Source of the DNA: Acidaminococcaceae bacterium
GTDB lineage: Bacteria; Bacillota; Negativicutes; Acidaminococcales; Acidaminococcaceae
Assembly (NCBI GenBank): GCA_029004715.1
Contig: JAQVYX010000007.1
Coordinates: 1-41,036 of the forward strand
DNA: 41,036 nucleotides
Reading direction: 5' to 3'
In this document: piece after piece, positions 1 to 7,493 of the stretch
Position numbering within the stretch: position 1 is the first letter of the stretch
How the letters are laid out: the number at the start of each line of letters is the position of its first letter
Position numbers and translations under genes: made by a program
Notes under the pieces: model-generated
What the model was told of the DNA's origin: nothing
Database searches by the model: none
Seen by the model: only the letters and a program-made list of their open reading frames with translations

Positions 1-591
1 AGTATAAAATTTAAGGGCGAAGAAATTATGGGCATGTCTCCTAAAGCAATGATTGAGCGAGGTATTAGTTATGTGCCGGAAGATAGATTAGGAATGGGAC
101 TTGTACCAAATTTAGATGCTAGTGAAAACGTAATTTTAAAAGAGTATGGTACTTCTAAATATTCTAATAGTTGGAAAGTAAATAAAACTGCTGCTATAAA
201 AGCTACTGAAGCTATTGTTAAAAAGTTTGACGTGCGCATGGGTTCAATTTTTCAGCCTGTAAAAATGATGAGCGGTGGTAACTTACAAAAACTACTTCTT
301 GGCAGAGAAATTGCTTCGCATCCTAAGCTGATGATAGTGTTATATCCTGTGCGAGGATTAGATATTGGGGCTATCGAATCGGTCCATAAATTATTATTGC
401 AGCTTAAAAAGGAAAACACCGCAATAATTCTTGTTTCTGAAGAACTGGAAGAAATTGCTGAACTTGCAGACAGAGTAGGGGTTATTTTTAGTGGGAAAAT
501 CTTAGGAGAATTTCCTGTTAGTGCTATGGATACAGAACTAGTTGGATCTTTGATGGCTGGTATTACCGAGAACAAGGAGGATATGGTATGA
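1..591 (+). CDS. Nucleoside/simple-sugar ABC transporter ATP-binding protein (5'-truncated by window edge)
   Basis: The reading frame is open from base 1, so only the last 196 residues, the second nucleotide-binding domain, are visible. An ABC signature SGGNLQK is at 271-291. The Walker B/D-loop region reads LMIVLYPVRGLD, without the usual Asp-Glu pair; second NBDs of BmpA-type nucleoside importers are often degenerate here (LLIAAQPTRGLD). ATP binding by two fused NBDs would power uptake through the two permeases that follow. The stop codon overlaps the next start as ATGA. Family assignment rests on this degenerate NBD plus the two permeases; the substrate, nucleoside or sugar, is inferred. 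The binding protein, usually a BmpA lipoprotein, would lie upstream outside the window. Confidence 0.88.
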   Translation, partial: SIKFKGEEIMGMSPKAMIERGISYVPEDRLGMGLVPNLDASENVILKEYGTSKYSNSWKVNKTAAIKATEAIVKKFDVRMGSIFQPVKMMSGGNLQKLLLGREIASHPKLMIVLYPVRGLDIGAIESVHKLLLQLKKENTAIILVSEELEEIAELADRVGVIFSGKILGEFPVSAMDTELVGSLMAGITENKEDMV

Positions 592-1664
592 AAATCAAGG
601 TTCAAAAAAGCCTAGCACCAAACCTCACTTCTCAAATTTTAGTACCCATTTTTGCTGTTCTGGCTTCGCTATTTTTTTGTGCCATATTTTTTGCTTTGAC
701 AGGCAAAGATCCCATTGAGGTTTATTCAACTATGTTTTCCGGAGCGTTGGGATCGGAATATGGTATTTCCGAAACGTTTGTTAAAATGATACCGCTAGCA
801 CTGTGTGGTTTGGGTGTAGCAGTGGCTTTTCGCATGCACTTATGGAACATAGGGGCCGAAGGTCAGTTTTATATGGGAGCTTGTGCGGCAACGTGGGTGA
901 CGCTTTCATTTCCTACACTACCATTTTTTCTTATGATTCCGGCAATGATTATTATGGGTGCTCTTGCAGGGGGCTTATGGGGGCTATTGGCCGGCTGGTT
1001 TAAAGTAAAGTGGCAGGTAGATGAAATAATTTCCACCTTAATGATGAATTATATAGGTATTTTATGGGTAGATTTTTTGGTCTATGGAGCGTGGAGAGAT
1101 CCTGAAGGTAAAAATTTCCCTTTAACTGCTGCGTTTCCTGCGGCAGCTATGCTGCCAACATTTGGTTCCTTGCGCGTGCATTATGGCATCTTCTTTGTAT
1201 TTATTTTAGCGCTTATTTTTTGGGTGGTTTTCAAAAAATCTAAATGGGGTTACGAGACTTTAGTAATTGGTTCAAATCCAATAGCAGCTAAATATGCAGG
1301 CATCAATATTCGTAGCAATGTATTATTAGCTATGTTTATTTCCGGGGCACTTTGTGGTATCGCCGGTATGGTGGAAGTTAGCGGTGTGGTAGGGAAATTA
1401 CAACCTGGTATCAGTCCAGGCTATGGTTATACAGCAATTATTGTTGCGTGGTTGGCTAGACTACATCCGCTTGCGATTGTAGGAGTAGCATTTTTATTTG
1501 CAGTAATTCATGTTGGTGGATTTATGCTACAGACTATGGGTATGCCGTCTGCAACAGCAACAATGCTACAAGGTGCAATGTTATTCTTTGTGGTGGGATC
1601 AGATATTTTGACTAAATATGAAATAAAATTTATTAGTAGTAAGGAAGGCGAAAAAAATGAATGA
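588..1664 (+). CDS. BmpA-type ABC transporter permease (YufP/NupP-like)
   Basis: A 358-residue polytopic membrane protein of the BPD_transp_2 permease type. It has a hydrophobic N-terminal segment (about residues 17-40) and the typical stretch MHLWNIGAEGQFYMG around residue 83, which is shared by nucleoside and branched-chain/sugar importer permeases. It overlaps the ATPase gene by 4 nt and the next permease by 8 nt, so the three are translationally coupled. It should form the membrane channel as a heterodimer with the product of 1657-2586. Length and order ATPase-permease-permease match the B. subtilis nupOPQ (yufOPQ) arrangement; the exact substrate cannot be read from the sequence. Confidence 0.88.
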   Translation: MKIKVQKSLAPNLTSQILVPIFAVLASLFFCAIFFALTGKDPIEVYSTMFSGALGSEYGISETFVKMIPLALCGLGVAVAFRMHLWNIGAEGQFYMGACAATWVTLSFPTLPFFLMIPAMIIMGALAGGLWGLLAGWFKVKWQVDEIISTLMMNYIGILWVDFLVYGAWRDPEGKNFPLTAAFPAAAMLPTFGSLRVHYGIFFVFILALIFWVVFKKSKWGYETLVIGSNPIAAKYAGINIRSNVLLAMFISGALCGIAGMVEVSGVVGKLQPGISPGYGYTAIIVAWLARLHPLAIVGVAFLFAVIHVGGFMLQTMGMPSATATMLQGAMLFFVVGSDILTKYEIKFISSKEGEKNE

Positions 1665-2586
1665 GACCTTGCTTATTTCTATTTTAGCGGCTTCTATTAC
1701 AGCGGGGACGCCAATATTATTTGCCGCCTTAGGTGAACTAATTACAGAACGTTCCGGGGTTACGAATCTGGGCGTTGATGGTATGATGCTAGTTGGTGCT
1801 GCTACTGGTTTTATGGCTTCAGTTACTTTTCATAGCCCTTGGTTGGGAGTAGGAGTGGCTTTATTAGCTGGTGGGATAATGGCGTTAATACATGCGTATT
1901 TAACAATTACTTTGCGAGCTAATCAAGTAGTTAGCGGTTTGGCATTGGCTTTATTTGGCTCCGGGCTTAGCAGCTATCTAGGGAAAAATTATGTTGGTAT
2001 GCGCCCTGAACAAACTTTTGAAAAATTGGCAGTGCCCTATTTAAGCAATATACCAATTATTGGACCGGTTATTTTCAAGCAGGATGCTTTAGTTTATTTG
2101 AGTTATGGTTTGGTAGTTTTTGTAGCTTTTTATTTATATAAAACAAGAGCAGGTTTGTTCTTGCGCGCTTTAGGTGAAAATCCTGCGGCTGTGGATGCGG
2201 TAGGTGTTAATGTTTTCGGTTTGAGATATTTATATGTTATTATTGGTGGTGCTTTGGCTGGACTTGGTGGTGCGTATCTTTCTTTAGCATATGCACCTTG
2301 TTGGTTAGAAAATATGACGGCGGGACGCGGCTGGATTGCGGTGGCTTTAGTTATTTTTGCACTTTGGGATCCGTGGCGTGCGTTGGTTGGTTCATATCTG
2401 TTTGGCGGAATAGACGCTTTAGGTTTCCATTTACAAGTTTTAGGCATTCCTGTTTCAATTTTTATTCTTAATATGATGCCTTATATCTTTACCATAGTAG
2501 TATTGATTTTTGTTTTAATTCGCAGAGGCGGAAGGCTGGCTGCGCCACAGTCATTGGGACTTCCCTACGATAGAGAAGAAAGATAA
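1657..2586 (+). CDS. BmpA-type ABC transporter permease (YufQ/NupQ-like)
   Basis: A 309-residue integral membrane protein. It begins with a hydrophobic helix followed by ALGELITERSGVTNLGVDGMM, the signature region of the shorter permease subunit of nucleoside importers. Its ATG overlaps the previous gene by 8 nt and has AAGGAAGG as Shine-Dalgarno sequence. It ends the operon: a strong hairpin with a T-run follows the stop codon directly. It is expected to pair with the preceding permease in the inner membrane. The call is firm at family level; nucleoside as substrate is an inference from family membership. Confidence 0.88.
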   Translation: MNETLLISILAASITAGTPILFAALGELITERSGVTNLGVDGMMLVGAATGFMASVTFHSPWLGVGVALLAGGIMALIHAYLTITLRANQVVSGLALALFGSGLSSYLGKNYVGMRPEQTFEKLAVPYLSNIPIIGPVIFKQDALVYLSYGLVVFVAFYLYKTRAGLFLRALGENPAAVDAVGVNVFGLRYLYVIIGGALAGLGGAYLSLAYAPCWLENMTAGRGWIAVALVIFALWDPWRALVGSYLFGGIDALGFHLQVLGIPVSIFILNMMPYIFTIVVLIFVLIRRGGRLAAPQSLGLPYDREER

Positions 2587-2616
2587 AAAATACCGTGCAT
2601 TTGCACGGTATTTTTT
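2585..2616. terminator. Bidirectional rho-independent terminator
   Basis: A perfect 9-bp stem TACCGTGCA (2591-2599) / TGCACGGTA (2602-2610), preceded by AAAAAA and followed by TTTTTT. It sits between the convergent permease and M20 genes and can stop transcription from both sides. Confidence 0.9.
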
Positions 2617-2632
2617 ATATATTCTACAAAAT

Positions 2633-3757
2633 TTATTTTTTGAAATTTTTACAATTTAGACTGCTTAAAACAAGATTGTATAAAACATTAACTCCGTGAA
2701 TTAAATCGGCGTGGTTAAAATGCATATTACGGTCATGTAGTCCGGGAGTAAGTGCACATCCTAAACCGATAAAACCGGTCTTAAGTTCGGGACGTAATTG
2801 CTTGTAAAAGTTAAAATCTTCTCCTACAGTAGTGGTGCGTTCAAGTATTAAACCAGTGCTGCCAACTTCGTTGGTAATAGATTTTTTAATCAATTCTAAA
2901 AGTTCTGGATCATCTTCGGAACCAGGACAATCACCAATTTGCTCCACTTCTGCCTTGGCACCGTAAAGCTCAGCGGTGTTTTTAATGATATGAATAACTT
3001 TTTTCTTTAGCAGTTCCATCTCAGAATTTTTTGTAGTGCGCAAATCAAAACCAAGTTCTGCAAAATCACATATAGCATTAAGTGCACCTTCACCTGTACG
3101 GAAACGGGTAGTTTTTAAACTCCAACCTTCTAGGGGGTTCATATGTAGGGCATTAATAGAGTTAACTATCGAACACCCAACATCAATGGCATTAATTCCC
3201 AAATGGGGCATGGAACCGTGAGCTGTGCGGCCTGTTATTTTAGCTTCTAACAAGGTGGCGGCAGTCCAATGTACTTGCGCGACGATTTGGCCTGAAGAGG
3301 CTAAGTCTTCTGGCATAAGGTGTAGGCCAAAAAGACAATCAATGTCGTCTATGATGCCGGTAGCAAGAAGAGCTTTAGCTCCACAACCAATTTCTTCGGC
3401 TGGCTGCATTATTATTTTAACTTTGCCACAAGTAATGCCTTTTTTGGCAATTAATTCTGCGACAGTTAGAACTATTGCCATATGAGCATCATGCCCGCAA
3501 GCATGAATGCCTATTTTTTTGTCACCCTCCGTAAAGAGCAAACAATCCATATCAGAACGCAGGCCAACGACAGGACCATCTTTTTTGCTGTCTAGGAGGC
3601 CTACAACACCTGTGCCACCAACTTCTTCGCAAACCTCATAGCCTGCTTGACGTAAAATGTTAGCGGCAAAAGCAGCGGTTTTAAATTCACAAAAAGCAGG
3701 TTCAGGTATAGAGTGTAATTGTTTCCAGATTTCATTAATACGTTCTGACAGATTCAT
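2633..3757 (-). CDS. M20-family amidohydrolase (N-acyl-amino-acid/peptide hydrolase)
   Basis: A 374-residue metallo-amidohydrolase of the M20D type (hippurate hydrolase, N-acyl-L-amino acid amidohydrolase, IAA-amino acid hydrolase). Metal-site motifs are visible: RSDMDCL near residue 67, HACGHDAHM near residue 84, QPAEEIGCGAKA near residue 117, and the lid/dimer-domain motif TAHGSMPHLGINA near residue 178. There is no signal peptide, so it is cytosolic. The start ATG has GAGGTG 7 nt upstream. It lies 12 nt downstream of the MetQ-like lipoprotein gene in one transcript, which suggests it deacylates or hydrolyses an amino acid derivative taken up by that system. The precise substrate is unknown. 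Confidence 0.87.
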   Translation of the reverse strand: MNLSERINEIWKQLHSIPEPAFCEFKTAAFAANILRQAGYEVCEEVGGTGVVGLLDSKKDGPVVGLRSDMDCLLFTEGDKKIGIHACGHDAHMAIVLTVAELIAKKGITCGKVKIIMQPAEEIGCGAKALLATGIIDDIDCLFGLHLMPEDLASSGQIVAQVHWTAATLLEAKITGRTAHGSMPHLGINAIDVGCSIVNSINALHMNPLEGWSLKTTRFRTGEGALNAICDFAELGFDLRTTKNSEMELLKKKVIHIIKNTAELYGAKAEVEQIGDCPGSEDDPELLELIKKSITNEVGSTGLILERTTTVGEDFNFYKQLRPELKTGFIGLGCALTPGLHDRNMHFNHADLIHGVNVLYNLVLSSLNCKNFKK

Positions 3758-3769
3758 GCTAACACCTCA

Positions 3770-4603
3770 CTATTCTTTCCAACCAAGGGATACAGACCCT
3801 GGGAAATGCGTTAAAATAAATTTGGCGTTTTCTTTTGATTGATATATTTTTCTTAATTGTTCTAGTCGAGGGTCTTTTAATGTTGCTTTGCGTACAACAA
3901 AAACATTAACATAAAATGAGTCAGCAGTTTCACGCAAAATAGCGTCTTTGGCTGGATTTAAGTGGGCAGAAAGGGCATAGTTAGTATTGATTGCAGCACA
4001 GGTAACATCATCCAAACTTCTAGGAATAGCAGCTGCTTCCAACTCAACTATTTTGTAATTGTGAGGATTTGAGGTAATATCATTTAAACTGGTATCGATA
4101 TCTTTAATATTTTTAACTGTAATGAGACCGGCATTGGCCAGCAGCAAAATAGCTCTGGAACCGTTAGAGGGATCGTTAGGAATAGCTATGGTGGCTCCGT
4201 CAGGTATTTTTTCACCTGGTTTTATTTTTTTAGAATAGATACCAATAGGAAACAAAGCGGTTGGGAAGGCACTAACTAAATCAAATTTAGGTTCTTTTTT
4301 TAATGTAGCATCTAGGAAGGGCTTATGTTGAAAACAGTTGCCCCAAAGTTCGCCTTGGGCTAAGGCTGTATTAGGAGTAACATAATCAGAAAATTCCATT
4401 AGTTCAATTTTCAAACCTTGCTTTGCCGCTAATTTTTTTACGTTTTCCATTATTTCAGCGTGTGGTCCGGGGGTAACGCCTATTTTAATGGTTGCAGAGG
4501 TGTCAATCTTTTTTTCAGCATTTTTTGTTTCACCGCAACCTGCTGCTACCAATGTAGTAACACATAAAACGGTTGTAATTAGAGCTTTAACAAATTTGTT
4601 CAC
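3770..4603 (-). CDS. metQ: MetQ/NlpA-family substrate-binding lipoprotein
   Basis: A 277-residue lipoprotein of the NlpA family, the binding component of D/L-methionine ABC importers. I place the start at the GTG at 4603-4601, because AAAGGGGAGA lies 5 nt before it; an in-frame ATG at 4636 would put 11 extra residues ahead of the signal peptide. The signal peptide runs from VNKFVKALI to the lipobox VAAGC, where the Cys would be lipidated. Family-typical stretches follow: IKIGVTPGPHAEIMENVKKLA and ELWGNCFQHKPFLD. No MetN or MetI gene lies beside it, so the partner transporter must be elsewhere. The preceding leader (4659-4836) can terminate transcription. Methionine is the likely but not proven ligand. 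Confidence 0.85.
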   Translation of the reverse strand: MNKFVKALITTVLCVTTLVAAGCGETKNAEKKIDTSATIKIGVTPGPHAEIMENVKKLAAKQGLKIELMEFSDYVTPNTALAQGELWGNCFQHKPFLDATLKKEPKFDLVSAFPTALFPIGIYSKKIKPGEKIPDGATIAIPNDPSNGSRAILLLANAGLITVKNIKDIDTSLNDITSNPHNYKIVELEAAAIPRSLDDVTCAAINTNYALSAHLNPAKDAILRETADSFYVNVFVVRKATLKDPRLEQLRKIYQSKENAKFILTHFPGSVSLGWKE

Positions 4604-4658
4604 AAAAATCTCCCCTTTAAATTTTTTTATTAACATTTAATCTTTTAGCCTGCCACCT

Positions 4659-4696
4659 AAAAAGAAAAAAGGTAGGAAACCAAGTGGCTTCCTACC
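4659..4696 (-). terminator. Attenuator-type terminator in the metQ leader
   Basis: Read on the minus strand, GGTAGGAAGCC (4696-4686) pairs with GGTTTCCTACC (4681-4671) over 11 bp including one G-U, with loop ACTT, followed by TTTTTTCTTTTT. It lies about 55 nt before the metQ start and after a strong promoter, so it must be read through for metQ expression. A competing pairing with the leader ORF is described in the findings. Confidence 0.85.
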
Positions 4697-4725
4697 GCAA
4701 ACTACAGGTAATTGGTGGGCAATTG

Positions 4726-4836
4726 CTACACACAACCTAAAGAAAAAGCCAACGCTAGAATACTAGAATATAAGAAGAATTTGTATCTGTTATTGCACAT
4801 ATCCATACTAAGTATTTGAGCGTGGTAATTATTCAT
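4726..4836 (-). CDS. Putative 36-residue leader peptide upstream of metQ
   Basis: A short ORF between the minus-strand promoter and the attenuator. It starts with ATG at 4836-4834, preceded at 8 nt by AGGGG, and ends in TAG at 4728-4726. The N-terminal half contains Met-Asp-Met-Cys at residues 11-14. The C-terminal half is hydrophobic and resembles a lipoprotein signal, ending in ILALAFSLGCV. The stop codon lies about 30 nt before the terminator stem. Position, ribosome-binding site and a 9-bp complementarity between codons 28-31 and the terminator arm suggest a regulatory peptide rather than a functional protein. I recognise no family. It could also be fortuitous. Confidence 0.5.
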   Translation of the reverse strand: MNNYHAQILSMDMCNNRYKFFLYSSILALAFSLGCV

Positions 4837-4872
4837 GATGTGTACCCCTGTTAGCTTCTAGATTATGAACAT

Positions 4873-4901
4873 ATTTTACGCTTTTAGAATTATCTTGTCA
4901 A
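4873..4901 (-). promoter_or_regulatory. Sigma-A promoter for the metQ leader
   Basis: On the minus strand, TTGACA (4901-4896) is separated by 17 nt from TAAAAT (4878-4873). Transcription would begin near 4866 and run through the leader ORF and attenuator. Confidence 0.75.
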
Positions 4902-4902
4902 T

Positions 4903-4920
4903 GAAAGCCAGCTAACTTTC
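4903..4920. promoter_or_regulatory. Imperfect 18-bp palindrome between divergent promoters (candidate operator)
   Basis: GAAAGCCAGCTAACTTTC has the symmetric frame GAAAG-NN-AGCT-NN-CTTTC, with 14 of 18 positions symmetric. It fills almost exactly the 22-nt space between the two divergent -35 boxes. No regulator can be named from the sequence. Confidence 0.4.
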
Positions 4921-4923
4921 TAG

Positions 4924-4952
4924 TTGACAATAACTATATTTATACTTATAAT
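4924..4952 (+). promoter_or_regulatory. Consensus sigma-A promoter for the leuA T-box transcript
   Basis: TTGACA (4924-4929), a 17-nt spacer and TATAAT (4947-4952) form a perfect consensus promoter. It is directed at the T-box leader and back-to-back with the metQ promoter. Confidence 0.85.
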
Positions 4953-4989
4953 ATTCACCATAACAATAAATAATATTTACCACAAAAAC

Positions 4990-5238
4990 ATTGACGGGAA
5001 TAAGATGTGATTGGCAAGCCTTTAGAGAGTCGGCGCTTGGTGCAAGCTGATGGTTGCTTTCGCATGTATACTCATCCCCGAGTTGCTTATTTGATATGTA
5101 GAATAAGACGAGTGGCGTCGTTACACGCTAGGGCCTTGTTGGAGGTCGAGAGGGTTGCTTGCATTATAGACAACCGAATTAGGGTGGTACCGCGTGGAAT
5201 ATTCCCCGCCCCTATACTTTGTATGGGGCGGTTTTTTT
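4990..5238 (+). promoter_or_regulatory. T-box riboswitch (leucine-type) controlling leuA
   Basis: The conserved T-box bulge AGGGTGGTACCGCG is at 5181-5194. It is followed by a terminator, CCGCCCC pairing with GGGGCGG and then a T-run ending near 5237. Stem I probably closes by pairing GAATAAG near 4995 with CTTATTT near 5086. A CTC at 5071-5073 on the 3' side of stem I is a reasonable leucine specifier, which fits the downstream gene; I did not fold the RNA, so the specifier is tentative. Binding of uncharged tRNA-Leu should stabilise the antiterminator and switch on leuA. Confidence 0.88.
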
Positions 5239-5265
5239 CGCCCTAAATTAAAGGAGGAATTATAG

Positions 5266-7020
5266 ATGAAAGAACCCATTAAGAAATATGTACCTTTTGA
5301 TGGCTTGAATTTTTCTGAACGCACGTGGCCAAGTAAAAAAATCACTAAGGCTCCTGTTTGGTGCAGCGTAGATTTACGCGATGGGAATCAGGCTTTGGTT
5401 ACCCCTATGCAGGTGGAAGAAAAACTTTTGCTATTTAAAACACTATTAAACATTGGTTTCAAGGAAATTGAAGTTGGTTTCCCTTCGGCTTCTGAAACAG
5501 AGTATGAAATAATTCGTACTTTGATAGATGGAAATTATATACCTGATGATGTTACTGTACAAGTTTTAGTACAGGCTCGTCCGGAATTGATTAAGCGTAC
5601 TTTTGCTGCAGTTAAGGGAGCAAAAAACGTTATAATTCATTTTTATAATTCTACGTCTGTATTGCAAAGAAAAGTTGTTTTCAAGGAAGAAAAACCTGGA
5701 ATTATAAAAATAGCTGTAGATGGAGCTAAATTAATTAGGCAATTAACTGAAGAAGAAATTGCTAAAAGCGGTATGAATATTCGTTATGAATATTCACCGG
5801 AAAGTTTTACCGGTACAGAAGCGGATTTTGCAGTGGAAATATGCGAAGAAGTCATGGAAGTCCTTGGGGCAACGAAAGAAAATCCCGTGATATTAAATCT
5901 GCCTTCCACAGTTGAAATGTCAACACCTAACACTTATGCAGATCAAATAGAATATTTTTGTTCCAAATTAAAAAACCGCCAAGCAGCTATTATAAGTTTG
6001 CATCCACATAATGATCGTGGAACAGGTGTTGCCGCTACAGAACTGGCATTAATGGCTGGTGGTGATAGGGTGGAAGGAACTTTGTTTGGCAATGGTGAGC
6101 GCACAGGAAATGTAGATATTGTTACCTTGGCGCTGAATATGTATACGCAAAATATAAATCCACACCTAGATTTTTCTCATATTGGGACGATAAAGGCAAT
6201 TTGCGAAAAAGTAACTAAGATGCGAGTTCCAGAACGGCATCCTTATGCCGGTGAACTAGTTTTTACGGCCTTTTCAGGCTCCCACCAGGACGCTATACGT
6301 AAGGGCTTTGAGTACATGGCTAATACCAATAGCCCATACTGGGAAGTACCTTATCTGCCTATAAATCCAGCAGATGTTAGTCGTGAATATGAACCTGTAA
6401 TTCGTATTAATAGTCAATCAGGCAAAGGTGGAGCTGCTTTCGTTTTGCAACAGGCTGTTGGTTATCATTTACCCAAAGAAATGCATCCAGCCTTTGGTAA
6501 AATAGTAAAGGCCTATGCAGATGAATTTGGGGATGAATTAAGCTCAACACAAATAGTGGATTTGTTCAATAGAGAGTATGTAGATTTTAAAGGCATATAT
6601 AGTTTGGGCAAACACAAGGTTTATGAAGAATCAACTGATAGTAGTGAAGAAACACATACTCATTTTCAGGGGACAGTAATTGTTAAAGGCATTACTACTG
6701 AAATCACTGGTATAGGTAACGGACCAATAGACGCGTTTTTCAATGCATTACAAGCAGTAGGCGTTGAGGGTTATGAATTTATTAACTATCATGAGCATGC
6801 TATATCTCGTGGCAGTGATTCCAAGGCAATCTCTTATATTGAACTTAAGGCTCCAGGTAATGGACATATTTTTGGTGTGGGTATTGCGAACAATATTAAC
6901 TTAGCTTCTATATTGGGAGTATTGAATGCTATTAATAGAGCTATTGCGCAAAATTTAGGTGATAGTGGGAAAACAAAAGGCCAAATAAAGAGAGAACGTA
7001 AAGAAAAAGCTGGTAAATAG
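5266..7020 (+). CDS. leuA: 2-isopropylmalate synthase (long form)
   Basis: A 584-residue enzyme that condenses 2-oxoisovalerate with acetyl-CoA, the first committed step of leucine synthesis. The HMGL-like TIM barrel shows VDLRDGNQAL near residue 36 (metal and substrate site) and the metal-binding LHPHNDRGTGVA near residue 246. The C-terminal part (about 430-570) is the LeuA dimerisation/allosteric domain that usually senses leucine. Length and motif variants match the longer yeast/actinobacterial-type LeuA rather than the 510-520 residue E. coli type. The start ATG follows AAAGGAGGA. It is controlled by the upstream T-box and stands alone; no leuBCD genes follow. Confidence 0.93.
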   Translation: MKEPIKKYVPFDGLNFSERTWPSKKITKAPVWCSVDLRDGNQALVTPMQVEEKLLLFKTLLNIGFKEIEVGFPSASETEYEIIRTLIDGNYIPDDVTVQVLVQARPELIKRTFAAVKGAKNVIIHFYNSTSVLQRKVVFKEEKPGIIKIAVDGAKLIRQLTEEEIAKSGMNIRYEYSPESFTGTEADFAVEICEEVMEVLGATKENPVILNLPSTVEMSTPNTYADQIEYFCSKLKNRQAAIISLHPHNDRGTGVAATELALMAGGDRVEGTLFGNGERTGNVDIVTLALNMYTQNINPHLDFSHIGTIKAICEKVTKMRVPERHPYAGELVFTAFSGSHQDAIRKGFEYMANTNSPYWEVPYLPINPADVSREYEPVIRINSQSGKGGAAFVLQQAVGYHLPKEMHPAFGKIVKAYADEFGDELSSTQIVDLFNREYVDFKGIYSLGKHKVYEESTDSSEETHTHFQGTVIVKGITTEITGIGNGPIDAFFNALQAVGVEGYEFINYHEHAISRGSDSKAISYIELKAPGNGHIFGVGIANNINLASILGVLNAINRAIAQNLGDSGKTKGQIKRERKEKAGK

Positions 7021-7024
7021 ATAT

Positions 7025-7055
7025 AAAAAAACCTGCTCATATGAGCAGGTTTTTA
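7025..7055. terminator. Bidirectional terminator between leuA and rpsT
   Basis: A perfect palindrome ACCTGCTCAT (7031-7040) / ATGAGCAGGT (7041-7050), flanked by A-run and T-run, serves the convergent leuA and rpsT genes. In the folded RNA a few central bases open to form the loop. Confidence 0.88.
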
Positions 7056-7319
7056 TTATTTTAGAGCATTAACTTTTTTAGCTAGTCTAGATTTTTTGCG
7101 AGCAGCGGCATTCTTGTGTACAATACCTTTACGGGCAGCTTTATCAAGTAAACCAGATGCACTAACAAAAGATGCTTGCGCTTCCTCTTTGTTACCTTCA
7201 GCAGCTACAGCTATTACTTTACGCGCAGCAGTACGAAGAGTAGCTTTAACAGGGCCGTTAGCAGCACGACGTTCTGCATCGGTTTTAACACTACGAATCG
7301 ATGATTTAATGTTTGGCAA
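7056..7319 (-). CDS. rpsT: 30S ribosomal protein S20
   Basis: An 87-residue, Lys/Arg/Ala-rich helical protein that binds the 16S rRNA 5' domain. The start is typical, MPNIKSSIRSVKTDAERR, and so is the HKNAAARKKSRLAKKVN end. The initiation codon is TTG (7319-7317), with AGGAGGTG about 8 nt upstream; no in-frame ATG fits. E. coli rpsT also starts with UUG, where it is linked to autoregulation. It is encoded convergently to leuA and divergently from lepA, the common Firmicute rpsT/lepA neighbourhood. Confidence 0.96.
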   Translation of the reverse strand: MPNIKSSIRSVKTDAERRAANGPVKATLRTAARKVIAVAAEGNKEEAQASFVSASGLLDKAARKGIVHKNAAARKKSRLAKKVNALK

Positions 7320-7354
7320 CGAAATTCACCTCCTAAAAATTACTTTACCCATGA

Positions 7355-7383
7355 ATTTTATCACGAGTAGGTGATTTTGGCAA
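7355..7383 (-). promoter_or_regulatory. Sigma-A promoter for rpsT
   Basis: Minus strand TTGCCA (7383-7378), 17-nt spacer, TAAAAT (7360-7355), giving a short leader before the rpsT ribosome-binding site. Confidence 0.7.
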
Positions 7384-7411
7384 GGGATATTTCTTATATT
7401 ACCTGCTGCAC

Positions 7412-7441
7412 TTGCTTGCTAGGTGCTATAAATGCTATAAT
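7412..7441 (+). promoter_or_regulatory. Probable promoter for lepA-hemW
   Basis: TTGCTT (7412-7417), 18-nt spacer and a consensus TATAAT (7436-7441), about 50 nt before lepA. Confidence 0.6.
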
Positions 7442-7493
7442 AATTGGTACTTGTAAGATAGAAATTAAGTAATAAAGTAAGGGGTATACATAT

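Noticed and set aside
4640-4870. SAM (S-box) or T-box riboswitch upstream of metQ
   Set aside because: Neither the S-box core sequences nor the T-box bulge GGGTGGNACCGCG is present on the minus strand, so I describe it as a leader ORF with a terminator.
5007-5246. 79-codon ORF across the leuA T-box
   Set aside because: It lies wholly inside the structured T-box leader, has no ribosome-binding site and spans the terminator.
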